Of a stretch of DNA of 64,000 nt, positions 6,163-14,460 are shown piece by piece. The stretch's first letter is position 1. Each line of letters starts with the position of its first letter. The notes below the pieces were generated by a model. It had not been told where the DNA came from and ran no database searches. It was given only the letters and a program-made list of their open reading frames with translations. The position numbers and the translations under genes were made by a program. Source of the DNA: Kitasatospora phosalacinea (GTDB lineage: Bacteria; Actinomycetota; Actinomycetes; Streptomycetales; Streptomycetaceae); contig NZ_BSSA01000011.1 of the NCBI RefSeq assembly GCF_030268885.1, positions 62,001 through 126,000 on the forward strand, in the 5' to 3' direction.

Positions 6163-6543
6163 ATGAGAAGAGCGACGACCGCGGACCGCGCGTCCCTGCT
6201 GCTGCCCCTGCTGACCGCGGTCCCGGCCTGGGCCGCCTGGCTCGGCTGGGACGGGGAGAAGGACGTCGCCCCGGACGGCACGGTCTCCGGCCCGTACCAG
6301 GTCTGGCAGGTGCTCGGCCTGGTGGTGACGGTCGGCGCGGCGGTGTGCTGGTCGGCGTACCGGGGCCGGACGCTCGCCGCGGTCGCGGGCAGCACGGTCG
6401 GGCTGGCGGGCGCCGCCTGGGTCGACTGGTCCCGGGACGGCGACGGGCTGTTCGCCGTCGGCGTGGCCCTGGTCGCGGTCGGCGCCCTGGTGGTGAGCGG
6501 GCTGCTGGCCGCGGCGACCACCGCCCTGACCCGCCGGGGCTAG
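6163..6543 (+). CDS. Small integral membrane protein of unknown function
   Basis: A 126-residue protein with a basic N-terminus and four hydrophobic segments near residues 11-29, 46-65, 69-87 and 94-119, so it is predicted to span the membrane four times. A short hydrophilic loop with WDGEKDVAPDG lies between the first two. I do not recognise a family. The start ATG has only a weak ribosome site. Its stop codon overlaps the stop of the convergent adenosine deaminase gene by 3 nt. The strong inverted repeat upstream may govern it. Confidence 0.7.
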   Translation: MRRATTADRASLLLPLLTAVPAWAAWLGWDGEKDVAPDGTVSGPYQVWQVLGLVVTVGAAVCWSAYRGRTLAAVAGSTVGLAGAAWVDWSRDGDGLFAVGVALVAVGALVVSGLLAAATTALTRRG

Positions 6544-7568
6544 GCGGGTTCCTCCACCAGCCAGGCGTCGATCTCGCCGAGCAGTTCCTTCACCACGTGC
6601 TCGGGGGCCTGCGAGGAGCGGACCGACTGGCGGGCGAGTTCGGCCAGTTCGGCGTCGGTGAAGGCGTGCGACTCGCGGGCCAGGGCGTACTGGTCGGCCA
6701 GCCGGGAGCCGAAGAGCAGCGGGTCGTCGGCGCCCAGGGCGAGCGGGACGCCCGCCTCGAAGAGCTGCCGCAGCGGGACCTGCTCGGGGCTGTCGTAGAC
6801 GCCGAGGGCGACGTTGGAGGCGGGGCAGACCTCGCAGGTGACCTGCCGGTCGGCGAGGCGCTGGAGCAGCCGGGGGTCCTCGGCGGCGCGCACCCCGTGG
6901 CCGATCCGGGCGGCGCCCAGGTCGTCCAGGCAGTCGCGGACGGACTCCGGCCCGGCCAGCTCGCCGCCGTGCGGGGCGGCGATCAGGCCCCCGTTGCGGG
7001 CGATGGCGAAGGCGCGGTCGAAGTCCCGGGCCAGGCCGCGGCGCTCGTCGTTGGAGAGGCCGAAGCCGATCACGCCCCGGTCGGCGTACCGGACGGCGAG
7101 CCGGGCCAGCGTCCGGGCGTCCATCGGGGACTTCATCCGGTTGGCGGCGACCAGCACCCGGATGCCGACGCCGGTCGCCTCGGAGGCTTCCCGGACGGCG
7201 TCCAGGACCAGCTCCAGGGTCGGGGTCAGGCCGCCGAGCAGCGGTGCGTACGAGGTCGGGTCGACCTGGATCTCCAGCCAGCGGGAGCCGTCGGCGCGCT
7301 CGTCCTCGGCGGTCTCCCGGACGAGGCGGCGGATGTCGGACTCGTCGCGCAGGCAGGAGCGGGCGGTGTCGTAGAGCCGCTGGAAGCGGAACCAGCCGCG
7401 TTCGTCGGTGGCCCGGAGCTTGGGCGGGTGCTCGGAGCTGAGCGCCTCGGGCAGCCGGATGCCGTGCTTGTCGGCGAGTTCGAGCAGCGTCGCGGGGCGC
7501 ATCGAACCGGTGAAGTGCAGGTGCAGATGGGCCTTCGGCAGGCTCCGGACATCACGCAGGCGATCCAT
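6540..7568 (-). CDS. add: Adenosine deaminase
   Basis: A 342-residue zinc TIM-barrel hydrolase that converts adenosine or deoxyadenosine to inosine in purine salvage. Metal and catalytic residues are visible: HLHLHFTGS (HxH, residues 14-18), APHGGELAGP (His and Glu), GHGVRA (His), CEVCPASNVALG and GADDPLLFGS (Asp pair). The start ATG is at 7568 on the minus strand. It lies downstream of the aminotransferase gene in the same direction, separated by a terminator hairpin, and ends tail to tail with the small membrane gene. Confidence 0.94.
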   Translation of the reverse strand: MDRLRDVRSLPKAHLHLHFTGSMRPATLLELADKHGIRLPEALSSEHPPKLRATDERGWFRFQRLYDTARSCLRDESDIRRLVRETAEDERADGSRWLEIQVDPTSYAPLLGGLTPTLELVLDAVREASEATGVGIRVLVAANRMKSPMDARTLARLAVRYADRGVIGFGLSNDERRGLARDFDRAFAIARNGGLIAAPHGGELAGPESVRDCLDDLGAARIGHGVRAAEDPRLLQRLADRQVTCEVCPASNVALGVYDSPEQVPLRQLFEAGVPLALGADDPLLFGSRLADQYALARESHAFTDAELAELARQSVRSSQAPEHVVKELLGEIDAWLVEEPA

Positions 7569-7604
7569 TCACCGATCCTGCCGCAAAACACCCGGAAACA
7601 GGAA

Positions 7605-7648
7605 CCGCCCCCCGCAGCTCGCCCGATCGGGTGAGCCGCGGGGGGCGG
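7605..7648 (-). terminator. Terminator of the aminotransferase gene
   Basis: CCGCCCCCCGCAGCTC (7605-7620) pairs with GAGCCGCGGGGGGCGG (7633-7648), 15 of 16 pairs. It lies 13 nt beyond the stop of the minus-strand gene. Confidence 0.75.
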
Positions 7649-7661
7649 CGCTGACGGGAGG

Positions 7662-8900
7662 TCAGTCGCGGGCCTCGCCGAGCAGCTTCTGCATCCGGCT
7701 GACGCCCTCGACCAGGTCGGTGTCGCCCAGCGCGTAGGACAGCCGCAGGTAGCCGGGGGTGCCGAAGGCCTCGCCGGGGACGACCGCGACCTCGGCCTCG
7801 TCCAGGATCAGGGCGGCCAGCTCGGCGGAGGTCTGCGGGCGCTTGCCGCGGATCTCCTTGCCCAGCAGGCCCTTGACCGACGGGTAGGCGTAGAACGCGC
7901 CCTCGGGCTCGGGGCAGAACACGCCCTCGATCTCGTTCAGCATCGCCACGATCGTGCGGCGGCGGCGGTCGAAGGCGGTCTTCATCTCGTCCACCGCGGA
8001 GAGGTCGCCGGAGACGGCGGCGAGCGCCGCGCGCTGGGCCACGTTGGAGACGTTCGAGGTGGCGTGCGACTGCAGGTTGGCGGCCGCGTTGACGACGTCC
8101 TTCGGGCCGATCAGCCAGCCCACCCGCCAGCCGGTCATCGCGTAGGTCTTGGCCACGCCGTTGACCACGATGCACTTGTCGGCCAGCTCGGGCAGCAGCG
8201 CGGGCAGCGAGGTGAAGGTCGCGTCGCCGTAGACCAGGTGCTCGTAGATCTCGTCGGTGAGCACCCACAGGCCGTGCTCCAGCGCCCAGCGGCCGATCGC
8301 CTCGGCCTCGGCCTCGGTGTACACCGCGCCGGTCGGGTTCGACGGCGAGACGAACAGCACCACCTTGGTGTTCGCGGTGCGGGCCGCCTCCAGCTGCTCC
8401 ACCGAGACCTTGTAACCGGTGGTCTCGTCCGAGACGACCTCGACCGGGGTGCCGCCGGCCAGCTTCACGGCCTCCGGGTAGGTGGTCCAGTACGGGGCCG
8501 GGATGATCACCTCGTCGCCCGGGTCGAGGATCGCGGCGAAGGCGTTGTAGATCGCCTGCTTGCCGCCGTTGGTCACCAGCACCTGCGAGGCGTCCACCTG
8601 GTAGCCGGAGTCGCGGAGCGTCTTGGCGGCGATCGCGGCCTTCAGCTCCGGCAGGCCGCCGGCCGGGGTGTAGCGGTGGTTCGCCGGGTCCTGGCAGGCG
8701 GCGACCGCGGCGTCCACGATGTAGCCGGGGGTCGGGAAGTCGGGCTCGCCGGCGCCGAAGCCGATCACCGGGCGCCCGGCGGCCTTGAGGGCCTTGGCCT
8801 TGGCGTCGACGGCGAGGGTGGCGGACTCGGCGATGGCGCCGACCCGGGCGGAGACCCGGCGGTTGGCGGGGGACACGTTCTCGGGGGTGGGTGCGCTCAT
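7662..8900 (-). CDS. aspC: Pyridoxal phosphate aminotransferase, aspartate aminotransferase type
   Basis: A 412-residue class I/II fold type I aminotransferase. It transfers the amino group of aspartate to 2-oxoglutarate, linking the TCA cycle with amino acid synthesis. Seen are [13 protein letters not shown] near residue 45, [47 protein letters not shown] and the lysine motif [14 protein letters not shown] that would bind PLP. This is the subgroup-Ib aspartate/prephenate aminotransferase layout. The start is taken at the ATG of MSAPTPEN (8898-8900); an upstream in-frame start would add eight unconserved residues. Its position next to tRNA-Trp and secE is the usual one in Streptomyces. Confidence 0.92.
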   Translation of the reverse strand: MSAPTPENVSPANRRVSARVGAIAESATLAVDAKAKALKAAGRPVIGFGAGEPDFPTPGYIVDAAVAACQDPANHRYTPAGGLPELKAAIAAKTLRDSGYQVDASQVLVTNGGKQAIYNAFAAILDPGDEVIIPAPYWTTYPEAVKLAGGTPVEVVSDETTGYKVSVEQLEAARTANTKVVLFVSPSNPTGAVYTEAEAEAIGRWALEHGLWVLTDEIYEHLVYGDATFTSLPALLPELADKCIVVNGVAKTYAMTGWRVGWLIGPKDVVNAAANLQSHATSNVSNVAQRAALAAVSGDLSAVDEMKTAFDRRRRTIVAMLNEIEGVFCPEPEGAFYAYPSVKGLLGKEIRGKRPQTSAELAALILDEAEVAVVPGEAFGTPGYLRLSYALGDTDLVEGVSRMQKLLGEARD

Positions 8901-9076
8901 GCCCTGAATGGTCCCAGACCGCACGGGTGCCGGTCATCGCGGTTCCACGGTGCGAACCCGGGCGTTCCAGCATCCGCGCCGCGGACCCGGACGATCTCGG
9001 GCGGAGGGCGATCGGGGCCGGAGGATATCGAGCGGAGGGCGTCGAAAGTCGGCGAATGTGATCTCGGTGAATGAGG
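8901..9076. other. Intergenic region between aspC and tRNA-Trp
   Basis: A divergent gap of about 309 nt. No gene is supported. It contains the tRNA-Trp promoter at its right side, and must also hold the aspC promoter reading left, which I could not pinpoint. Confidence 0.5.
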
Positions 9077-9106
9077 TTCGACCAATCGGCGAAGAACCCG
9101 TACACT
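9077..9106 (+). promoter_or_regulatory. Candidate promoter upstream of tRNA-Trp
   Basis: TTCGAC (9077-9082), 18-nt spacer, TACACT (9101-9106). It lies about 100 nt before tRNA-Trp. A second -10-like TAGGTT at 9174-9179 is nearer the tRNA but has no clear -35. Confidence 0.45.
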
Positions 9107-9209
9107 CACTGCTCGACGGCTCCCGAAGTGCGGATCCTCCGGTCGGATACACCACACGGCCGGGCGGATGCGGTAGGTTGGGGGCCACGCCGGAGCCGCG
9201 AGGCTCCGT

Positions 9210-9282
9210 AGGGCACTAGCTCAATTGGTAGAGCACCGGTCTCCAAAACCGGCGGTTGGGGGTTCGAGTCCCTCGTGCCCTG
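9210..9282 (+). tRNA. tRNA-Trp (anticodon CCA)
   Basis: A 73-nt cloverleaf: acceptor AGGGCAC/GTGCCCT, D arm GCTC...GAGC, anticodon stem CCGGT/ACCGG with loop CTCCAAA (anticodon CCA), T arm GGGGG-TTCGAGT-CCCTC (with a wobble). Discriminator G, as expected for Trp. CCA is not encoded. It precedes secE, the conserved actinobacterial arrangement. Confidence 0.96.
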
Positions 9283-9298
9283 CTGCTCGATCCGTGCC

Positions 9299-9330
9299 AA
9301 GCCCGTTCGCTCCGCAGAGCGAGCGGGCTT
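9299..9330 (+). terminator. Terminator after tRNA-Trp
   Basis: AAGCCCGTTCGCTC (9299-9312) pairs with GAGCGAGCGGGCTT (9317-9330), one G-U. It separates the tRNA from secE. Confidence 0.75.
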
Positions 9331-9423
9331 GATGCGGAGAGGGCCCCACCCAGCACAGCTTTCGCCGGATCGCCCGTGCACCAGGCACGGACCTCCGCAG
9401 GACCGGGATTCAGGTGAGGACGA

Positions 9424-9792
9424 GTGACGGAGACCACGGGCTCCACCGCAACGCCTGAGAGCGGCAACCCCGAGGGGGCCGAGGGCGCGGACGGGACGAC
9501 GGGCACCGAGGACGGCAAGAAGCTCTCCCGGCGCGAGCGCCGCCGTGCCAACAAGGCCGAGGGCGGCGAGGGCGGCAAGAAGTCCGGGAAGCGGGCCAAG
9601 AAGGGCATCTTCGCCCGGACGGCGATCTTCTACCGCCAGATCATCGCGGAGCTCCGCAAGGTGGTCTGGCCCACCCGCAGCCAGCTGATCCAGTACACCA
9701 CCGTCGTGGTGACCTTCGTGGTCGTGATGATGCTGGTGGTCGCCGGTCTCGACTGGGTCTTCGCGAAGGGCGCCTTCTGGATCTTCGGCTGA
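9424..9792 (+). CDS. secE: Preprotein translocase subunit SecE
   Basis: A 122-residue essential subunit of SecYEG that clamps SecY. The first 65 residues are polar and disordered with GKKLSRRERRRANKAE. The conserved SecE core follows: FYRQIIAELRKVVWPTRSQL near residues 69-88, then one membrane span (TTVVVTFVVVMMLVVAGLDWVF). The single-span form is that of most bacteria, unlike the three-span E. coli protein. The GTG start at 9424 is preceded by GTGAGGACGA. It is followed by a hairpin and then nusG, the classical secE-nusG-rplK order. Confidence 0.96.
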   Translation: MTETTGSTATPESGNPEGAEGADGTTGTEDGKKLSRRERRRANKAEGGEGGKKSGKRAKKGIFARTAIFYRQIIAELRKVVWPTRSQLIQYTTVVVTFVVVMMLVVAGLDWVFAKGAFWIFG

Positions 9793-9853
9793 CGCCCGAT
9801 CCGGCACCACCCCGCAGGGATCCCCGCCGGTCCCGCACCGAATACTCCACCCC

Positions 9854-9882
9854 GACCCGGGCCGAATCCTTCGGCCCGGGTC
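9854..9882 (+). terminator. Hairpin between secE and nusG
   Basis: GACCCGGGCCGAA and TTCGGCCCGGGTC form a perfect 13-bp stem with a 3-nt loop. It suggests partial termination after secE, with nusG at least partly served by its own promoter in 9883-9960. Confidence 0.65.
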
Positions 9883-9971
9883 GAGCTGTCGGCGCGAAGG
9901 GCCGCGGGCGACTACCGTTGAGTCGGTACTGTTGAGGTATCCGTTCCACAACCAGGAAAGAAGCAGCGACC

Positions 9972-10850
9972 GTGTCTGAGTCCCCCCTGTACGACGCCGA
10001 CGAGACCGTCCGCGAGGCGGATGTCGCCGCCGAGCTGGACGCGGCCGAGGCTGCCGACGTCGAGGCTGCCGAGGAGATCGTCACCGAGGCGGACGCCGAG
10101 GAGGACGAGGTCGAGGCCGCCGACGAGCTGGAGGCGGGCGAGCCGGCCGAGGCCGCCGCCGTGCACGAGGTGGACGAGGCCGAGGCCGAGGCGCAGGAGG
10201 CGGACGCCGAGGAGGCCGACGCCGAGGCCGCCGAGGAGGTCGAGAGCGACCCGGTCGCCGAGTTCCGCGAGCAGCTGCGCCGCGCGCCGGGCGAGTGGTA
10301 CGTCATCCACACCTACGCTGGCTACGAGAACCGGGTGAAGCAGAACCTGGAGCAGCGCTCCGTCTCGCTGAACGTCGAGGACTACATCTTCGAGTCCCAG
10401 GTTCCGCAGGAGGAGGTCGTCCAGATCAAGAACGGCGACCGCAAGACCATCCGGCAGAACAAGCTCCCCGGCTACGTGCTGGTCCGGATGGACCTCACCC
10501 CGGAGTCCTGGGGCGTCGTGCGCAACACCCCCGGTGTCACCGGCTTCGTCGGCAACGCCTACGACCCGTACCCGCTGACCCTGGACGAGGTCGTCAAGAT
10601 GCTCGCCCCCGACGTGGAGCGCGCCGCCGCCAAGGAGGCCGGCAAGGCCTCGCCGGTGCGCCCGGTCGAGGTGCAGGTGCTGGACTTCGAGGTCGGCGAC
10701 TCGGTCACCGTCACCGACGGTCCGTTCGCCACCCTGCAGGCGACCATCAACGAGATCAACCCCGACTCGAAGAAGGTCAAGGGCCTGGTGGAGATCTTCG
10801 GCCGGGAGACCCCGGTCGAGCTCTCCTTCGACCAGATCCAGAAGAACTGA
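9972..10850 (+). CDS. nusG: Transcription termination/antitermination factor NusG
   Basis: A 292-residue protein that binds the RNA polymerase clamp and couples transcription with Rho and the ribosome. The first ~97 residues are an acidic, Ala/Glu/Asp/Val-rich low-complexity extension, typical of streptomycetes and absent from E. coli NusG (181 aa). The NGN domain follows ([22 protein letters not shown], then [13 protein letters not shown] and [12 protein letters not shown]). The C-terminal KOW domain has [19 protein letters not shown] and ends with [11 protein letters not shown]. The start GTG at 9972 is preceded by AGGAAAGAAG. A T-tailed terminator lies downstream. Confidence 0.97.
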   Translation: MSESPLYDADETVREADVAAELDAAEAADVEAAEEIVTEADAEEDEVEAADELEAGEPAEAAAVHEVDEAEAEAQEADAEEADAEAAEEVESDPVAEFREQLRRAPGEWYVIHTYAGYENRVKQNLEQRSVSLNVEDYIFESQVPQEEVVQIKNGDRKTIRQNKLPGYVLVRMDLTPESWGVVRNTPGVTGFVGNAYDPYPLTLDEVVKMLAPDVERAAAKEAGKASPVRPVEVQVLDFEVGDSVTVTDGPFATLQATINEINPDSKKVKGLVEIFGRETPVELSFDQIQKN

Positions 10851-10862
10851 CCCGAAGGTCTC

Positions 10863-10905
10863 CGGTGCCGGGGCGGGGCGAGAGCCTCCGCCCCGGCACC
10901 GTTTT
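10863..10905 (+). terminator. Intrinsic terminator after nusG
   Basis: CGGTGCCGGGGCGG pairs with CCGCCCCGGCACCG around an 11-nt loop (10863-10901), followed directly by TTTT. It is one of the few T-tailed terminators here, and it separates nusG from the rplKA unit. Confidence 0.85.
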
Positions 10906-10933
10906 GGTTCCGCGACACCTGACCGGTTAGCCT
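10904..10933 (+). promoter_or_regulatory. Promoter of rplK-rplA
   Basis: TTGGTT (10904-10909), 18-nt spacer, TAGCCT (10928-10933). It has the same architecture as the rplJ promoter (TTGGTC-18-TAGGCT). The leader to the rplK start is about 75 nt. Confidence 0.65.
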
Positions 10934-11015
10934 GGTCCGATGTGTGTCCTGGCGGCCGGGTTTCGCCCCGGGCCGGGCACATCAGCAATCACCTCTCGGA
11001 AGGACCCGGAGAGAC

Positions 11016-11450
11016 ATGCCTCCCAAGAAGAAGAAGGTCACGGGGCTTATCAAGCTCCAGATCAACGCCGGTGCGGCGAACCCGGCCCCGCCGGTCGGCC
11101 CCGCGCTCGGTCAGCACGGCGTCAACATCATGGAGTTCTGCAAGGCGTACAACGCGGCCACCGAGTCGCAGCGCGGCATGATCGTGCCGGTGGAGATCAC
11201 GGTCTACGACGACCGTTCCTTCACCTTCGTCACGAAGACCCCGCCGGCGGCGCGCCTCATCCTGAAGGCCGCGGGCATCGACAAGGGCTCCAAGGAGCCG
11301 CACAAGACCAAGGTCGCCAAGCTGACCTCGGCCCAGGTGCGCGAGATCGCCACCACCAAGATGCCCGACCTGAACGCCAACGACCTGGACGCGGCGGAGA
11401 AGATCATCGCCGGCACCGCCCGGTCGATGGGCATCACCGTCGAGGGCTGA
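11016..11450 (+). CDS. rplK: 50S ribosomal protein L11
   Basis: A 144-residue protein at the GTPase-associated centre; it binds 23S rRNA near the thiostrepton site and is needed for RelA activation in stringent response. The N-terminal domain has [35 protein letters not shown] with the proline pair contacted by thiostrepton. The C-terminal RNA-binding domain has [14 protein letters not shown] and ends with [12 protein letters not shown]. The start ATG of MPPKKKK (11016) follows GGAAGGACCCGGAGAG. It is first in a bicistronic operon with rplA, 77 nt downstream. Confidence 0.98.
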
Positions 11451-11527
11451 CCAGCCCGTACGTCCTCCGTGGTAGGGCCGCGCGCGGCCCGTTCCGACCA
11501 CGACTCCAATAACCACCAGGAGCAGCA

Positions 11528-12250
11528 GTGAAGCGCAGCAAGGCCCTCAAGGCCGCGGACGCCCAGGTCGACCGCGCCCGGATCTACGCCCCCCTCGAGG
11601 CCGTCCGCCTCGCCAAGGCGACCTCCGTCACCAAGTTCGACGGCACCGTCGAGGTCGCCATGCGTCTGGGCGTCGACCCGCGCAAGGCCGACCAGATGGT
11701 CCGCAGCACCGTCATCCTCCCGCACGGCACCGGTAAGACCGCCCGGGTCCTGGTCTTCGCGAACGGTGAGCGTGCCGAGGCCGCGCGTGCCGCGGGTGCC
11801 GACATCGTCGGCTCCGACGAGCTGATCGACGAGGTCGCCAAGGGTCGTCTGGACTTCGACGCCGTCGTCGCCACCCCGGACCTCATGGGCAAGGTCGGCC
11901 GCCTCGGCCGCGTGCTCGGTCCCCGTGGCCTGATGCCGAACCCGAAGACCGGCACGGTGACCCCGGACGTCGCCAAGGCCGTCAACGACATCAAGGGCGG
12001 CAAGATCGAGTTCCGCGTCGACAAGCACTCGAACCTCCACCTGATCATCGGCAAGACCTCGTTCACCGACGAGCAGCTGGTCGAGAACTACGCCGCCGCG
12101 CTGGACGAGGTCCTCCGGGCCAAGCCGTCCGCCGCCAAGGGCCGCTACCTGAAGAAGGTCTCCTTCTCCACCACCATCGGCCCCGGCATCCAGGTGGACC
12201 CGAACCGCACCCGCAACCTCCTCGTCGAGGAGGACCCGGCGGCGGTCTGA
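11528..12250 (+). CDS. rplA: 50S ribosomal protein L1
   Basis: A 240-residue protein of the mobile L1 stalk at the E site. In many bacteria it represses its own operon by binding a leader that mimics 23S rRNA. Characteristic stretches are [46 protein letters not shown] and [15 protein letters not shown]. The start is GTG at 11528, with CCAGGAGCAGCA just upstream. A perfect 17-bp terminator lies 31 nt after the stop. Confidence 0.98.
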   Translation: MKRSKALKAADAQVDRARIYAPLEAVRLAKATSVTKFDGTVEVAMRLGVDPRKADQMVRSTVILPHGTGKTARVLVFANGERAEAARAAGADIVGSDELIDEVAKGRLDFDAVVATPDLMGKVGRLGRVLGPRGLMPNPKTGTVTPDVAKAVNDIKGGKIEFRVDKHSNLHLIIGKTSFTDEQLVENYAAALDEVLRAKPSAAKGRYLKKVSFSTTIGPGIQVDPNRTRNLLVEEDPAAV

Positions 12251-12281
12251 CCCTGAGTCAGCCCCCTGCGAGGTCATCGCT

Positions 12282-12320
12282 CACCGGGCCCGCACCCCTC
12301 TCGGGGGTGCGGGCCCGGTG
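12282..12320 (+). terminator. Terminator of rplKA
   Basis: CACCGGGCCCGCACCCC and GGGGTGCGGGCCCGGTG form a perfect 17-bp stem with a 5-nt loop. Confidence 0.85.
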
Positions 12321-12335
12321 GCGTTCGGAAACGGT

Positions 12336-12366
12336 TTGCGCAGCGGTCGGCGCGGTTCGGTAGAGT
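12336..12366 (+). promoter_or_regulatory. Candidate promoter of the first lipoprotein gene
   Basis: TTGCGC (12336-12341), 19-nt spacer, TAGAGT (12361-12366), 45 nt before the start codon. The spacer is slightly long. Confidence 0.35.
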
Positions 12367-12411
12367 CCGCTCCCGTACTTCAGATGAGAATCCGATGAGT
12401 GGGGGACCCCC

Positions 12412-13260
12412 GTGCGCGCACTGCGTACCGTTGCCGTGGCTTGTGTGGCCATCGGCGCCCTGACCGCCTGCAGCAGCTCCGGTTCGGGCGGCTCGACCGA
12501 TGCCAAGACCGGCGGCGACGCCTCGCAGAGCGCCCCGGCCGCGGGCAAGGGCGGCGCCAAGCTGCCCCCCAAGGAGGCCCTGCTGGCCTCCGCCGCGGTC
12601 ATGGAGAAGGCGGGCAGCGCCAAGCTGGCCGTCAAGGGCGGCGAGGCCGACGACGACGGCACCGTCGACTACGTCTGGAAGGACCCCGCGTCCTTCCTGA
12701 TGACCGGCACCGAGGACGGCAAGGAGATCAAGGCCCTCGTCGTCGGCGGCCAGATGTACGTCGGGGTCACCCCCGACATGGCCGCCGTGGCCAAGGGCAA
12801 GAAGTGGGTGTCGCTCGACGCGTCGGACGGCTCGGCGGAGGACGGGAACGAGACCGCCTCCCTCAACGCGATGGTGCAGGTGATGAACCCGGCGATCCAG
12901 CTGGCGGCCGCCGCGCCCACCGCGACCCTGGCCGGCACCGAGACCGTCTCGGGCCAGAGCACCACGCACTACCGCAGCGAGATGAAGGCGGAGGACCTGG
13001 TCTCCAAGATGAAGCTGGACGGGGCCCTCAAGCCCAAGGTGCTGGCCGAGATCAAGAAGGACGGCGACACCGTCGTCGTCGAGCTGTGGATCAACGACAA
13101 GGGCGAGCTGGTCCAGCAGTCCGTCACCGGGTCCTCCCCGAAGGCGGGCGACAAGCCGGAGACGATCACCTACAGCGGCCTGGGCACGGTCAAGGCCACC
13201 CCGGCCCCGGCCGCCGGCGAGGTCCTCAAGCTCTCGGACCTGATGCAGCAGATGCAGTAG
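12412..13260 (+). CDS. Lipoprotein, LppX/LprG-like fold suspected
   Basis: A 282-residue secreted lipoprotein. The signal peptide MRALRTVAVACVAIGALTAC ends in the lipobox LTAC, with Cys20 to be acylated. A Ser/Gly/Thr/Lys-rich linker reaches residue ~60. The mature domain is rich in beta strands (GTVDYVWKDPASFLMTG, VVGGQMYVGVTP, TLAGTETVSGQSTTHYRSEM, VELWINDKGELVQQ). It resembles actinobacterial LppX/LprAFG-type lipid-binding lipoproteins, but this is inference from pattern. The position between rplA and rplJ is conserved in Streptomyces. The next gene is a diverged paralogue. The start is GTG at 12412. Confidence 0.82.
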   Translation: MRALRTVAVACVAIGALTACSSSGSGGSTDAKTGGDASQSAPAAGKGGAKLPPKEALLASAAVMEKAGSAKLAVKGGEADDDGTVDYVWKDPASFLMTGTEDGKEIKALVVGGQMYVGVTPDMAAVAKGKKWVSLDASDGSAEDGNETASLNAMVQVMNPAIQLAAAAPTATLAGTETVSGQSTTHYRSEMKAEDLVSKMKLDGALKPKVLAEIKKDGDTVVVELWINDKGELVQQSVTGSSPKAGDKPETITYSGLGTVKATPAPAAGEVLKLSDLMQQMQ

Positions 13261-13365
13261 CGGGCACGGGCCGGCGGCCCGCCCGGCCCCGGGGGTGACT
13301 CCGGCGCAGGGCGGGCCGCATGGCATGGTGAGGGGACCGGACGGCGGCGGCAGGAGGAGGGACCG

Positions 13366-14166
13366 ATGGGCGCACGGGTGCGCGGGGCCGGGGCCCTCCT
13401 GACGGCAGCCCTGCTCGTCGGCGCGGCCGCCGGCTGCACCGCCTCCGCCCGGACGCCCGACCGCGCCGAGCCCTCCACCGCCGCCCCGAGCACCGCGCAG
13501 CCCAGCCCCACCGACCGCTCCCCGCACGGGGTGATGCTCTCCGCCCAGCTGGTGCTGCACGACGCCCGGCGCGCCGGGTACACCGCGGTGCTGGGCGGCC
13601 AGGGGGCCAAGGGCGAGCTGTTCTGGGCGCCGAAGACGGTGCTGAAGTACCAGGCGGACGGGGAGAGCCAGGTGCTGATGGTGCTGGACACCTCCGCCTA
13701 CCTGGGCGGCGACCCGGGGAGCGCGGTCAGGCTCGGCGGCCCGCACTGGCAGAAGTTCTCCAACGGCCGCATCCCGTACGGCGACCTGATCGACCGGCTC
13801 AGCCCGGTGGTCGCGGTCGCCGCCGCCGCGGCCGCCGCGGACCCGCAGCTGGTCGGCGAGGAGAAGCTGCTCGACGGCACCGCCGAGCACTACCGGGTCA
13901 CCCTGACGTCCGCCCAGTACGTCGCCGCGCAGACCCAGCTCGACCAGACCCGGCGGCAGGCCCTGACGGCCGCGCTGGGCACCGGCGACGTGGTGCTCGA
14001 CCTGTGGCTCGACGACAGCGACCAGCTGGTGCGGCTGCGCCGGGCCGCCGCCGAGGTCGACACCGTGGACTACGGCGAGTTCGGCAGCTCCGCGCTCTCC
14101 GTCCAGGCCCCCGCCGAGGCCGACGTCGCGCCCGGCACCGGCGCCAGCCCGCCGGCCTTCCCGTAG
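13366..14166 (+). CDS. Lipoprotein, paralogue of the upstream one
   Basis: A 266-residue lipoprotein. The signal peptide is MGARVRGAGALLTAALLVGAAAGC with the lipobox AAGC (Cys24). A Thr/Pro/Ser-rich linker follows to about residue 50. The mature part repeats the plan of the preceding protein: GVMLSAQLVLHDARRAGYTAVLGG, QVLMVLDTSAYLGG, then EEKLLDGTAEHYRVTLTSAQY and VVLDLWLDDSDQLVRLRR, which matches the VELWINDKGELVQQ segment. The start ATG at 13366 has GAGGAGGGACC upstream. It is probably co-transcribed with the upstream gene, 105 nt away. Function unknown; a cell-envelope role is likely. Confidence 0.8.
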   Translation: MGARVRGAGALLTAALLVGAAAGCTASARTPDRAEPSTAAPSTAQPSPTDRSPHGVMLSAQLVLHDARRAGYTAVLGGQGAKGELFWAPKTVLKYQADGESQVLMVLDTSAYLGGDPGSAVRLGGPHWQKFSNGRIPYGDLIDRLSPVVAVAAAAAAADPQLVGEEKLLDGTAEHYRVTLTSAQYVAAQTQLDQTRRQALTAALGTGDVVLDLWLDDSDQLVRLRRAAAEVDTVDYGEFGSSALSVQAPAEADVAPGTGASPPAFP

Positions 14167-14172
14167 CGCGAT

Positions 14173-14202
14173 TTGGTCAAACCCGACTCGTCCCGTTAGG
14201 CT
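14173..14202 (+). promoter_or_regulatory. Promoter of rplJ-rplL
   Basis: TTGGTC (14173-14178), 18-nt spacer, TAGGCT (14197-14202). It gives a leader of about 250 nt before rplJ. Confidence 0.7.
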
Positions 14203-14208
14203 GGCCGA

Positions 14209-14460
14209 GCCAAAGACCGCTGGTTGTCGCCGTGCGCCCGAGAGGGAGGACGGCACCGAAGGGTCCGCACCCGTTGCGGATCGCCCGCGCAGGTTGTGGA
14301 GCCAAGTGGGATCTCCGGACCGTTCCGGTCCGTCGAGGTCGTTGCGAGCCCCGTGCGCCTGTGCGCCGGGGCTTCTTCGCTTCCTGGGGTCCGAGGCGTT
14401 GGATGGTCGACTTCTCGAAGGTCGGCCCGACTTCGACATCACGGAAGGAGGCGTAAGCCT
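14209..14460 (+). ncRNA. Structured rplJ leader (L10-leader type) with attenuator-like hairpin
   Basis: About 250 transcribed but untranslated bases precede rplJ. In many bacteria this leader binds the L10-(L7/L12) complex for autoregulation. Here it includes the hairpin AGCCCCGTGCGC / GCGCCGGGGCT (14347-14373) followed by TCTTCGCTTCC, which looks like a terminator that could be conditional. The ribosome site AAGGAGG is at 14446-14452. The fold as a whole was not computed. Confidence 0.6.
14347..14373 (+). terminator. Attenuator-like hairpin in the rplJ leader
   Basis: AGCCCCGTGCGC (14347-14358), loop CTGT, GCGCCGGGGCT (14363-14373) with one bulge, followed by TCTTCGCTT. It lies about 90 nt before the rplJ start. 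Confidence 0.5.
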
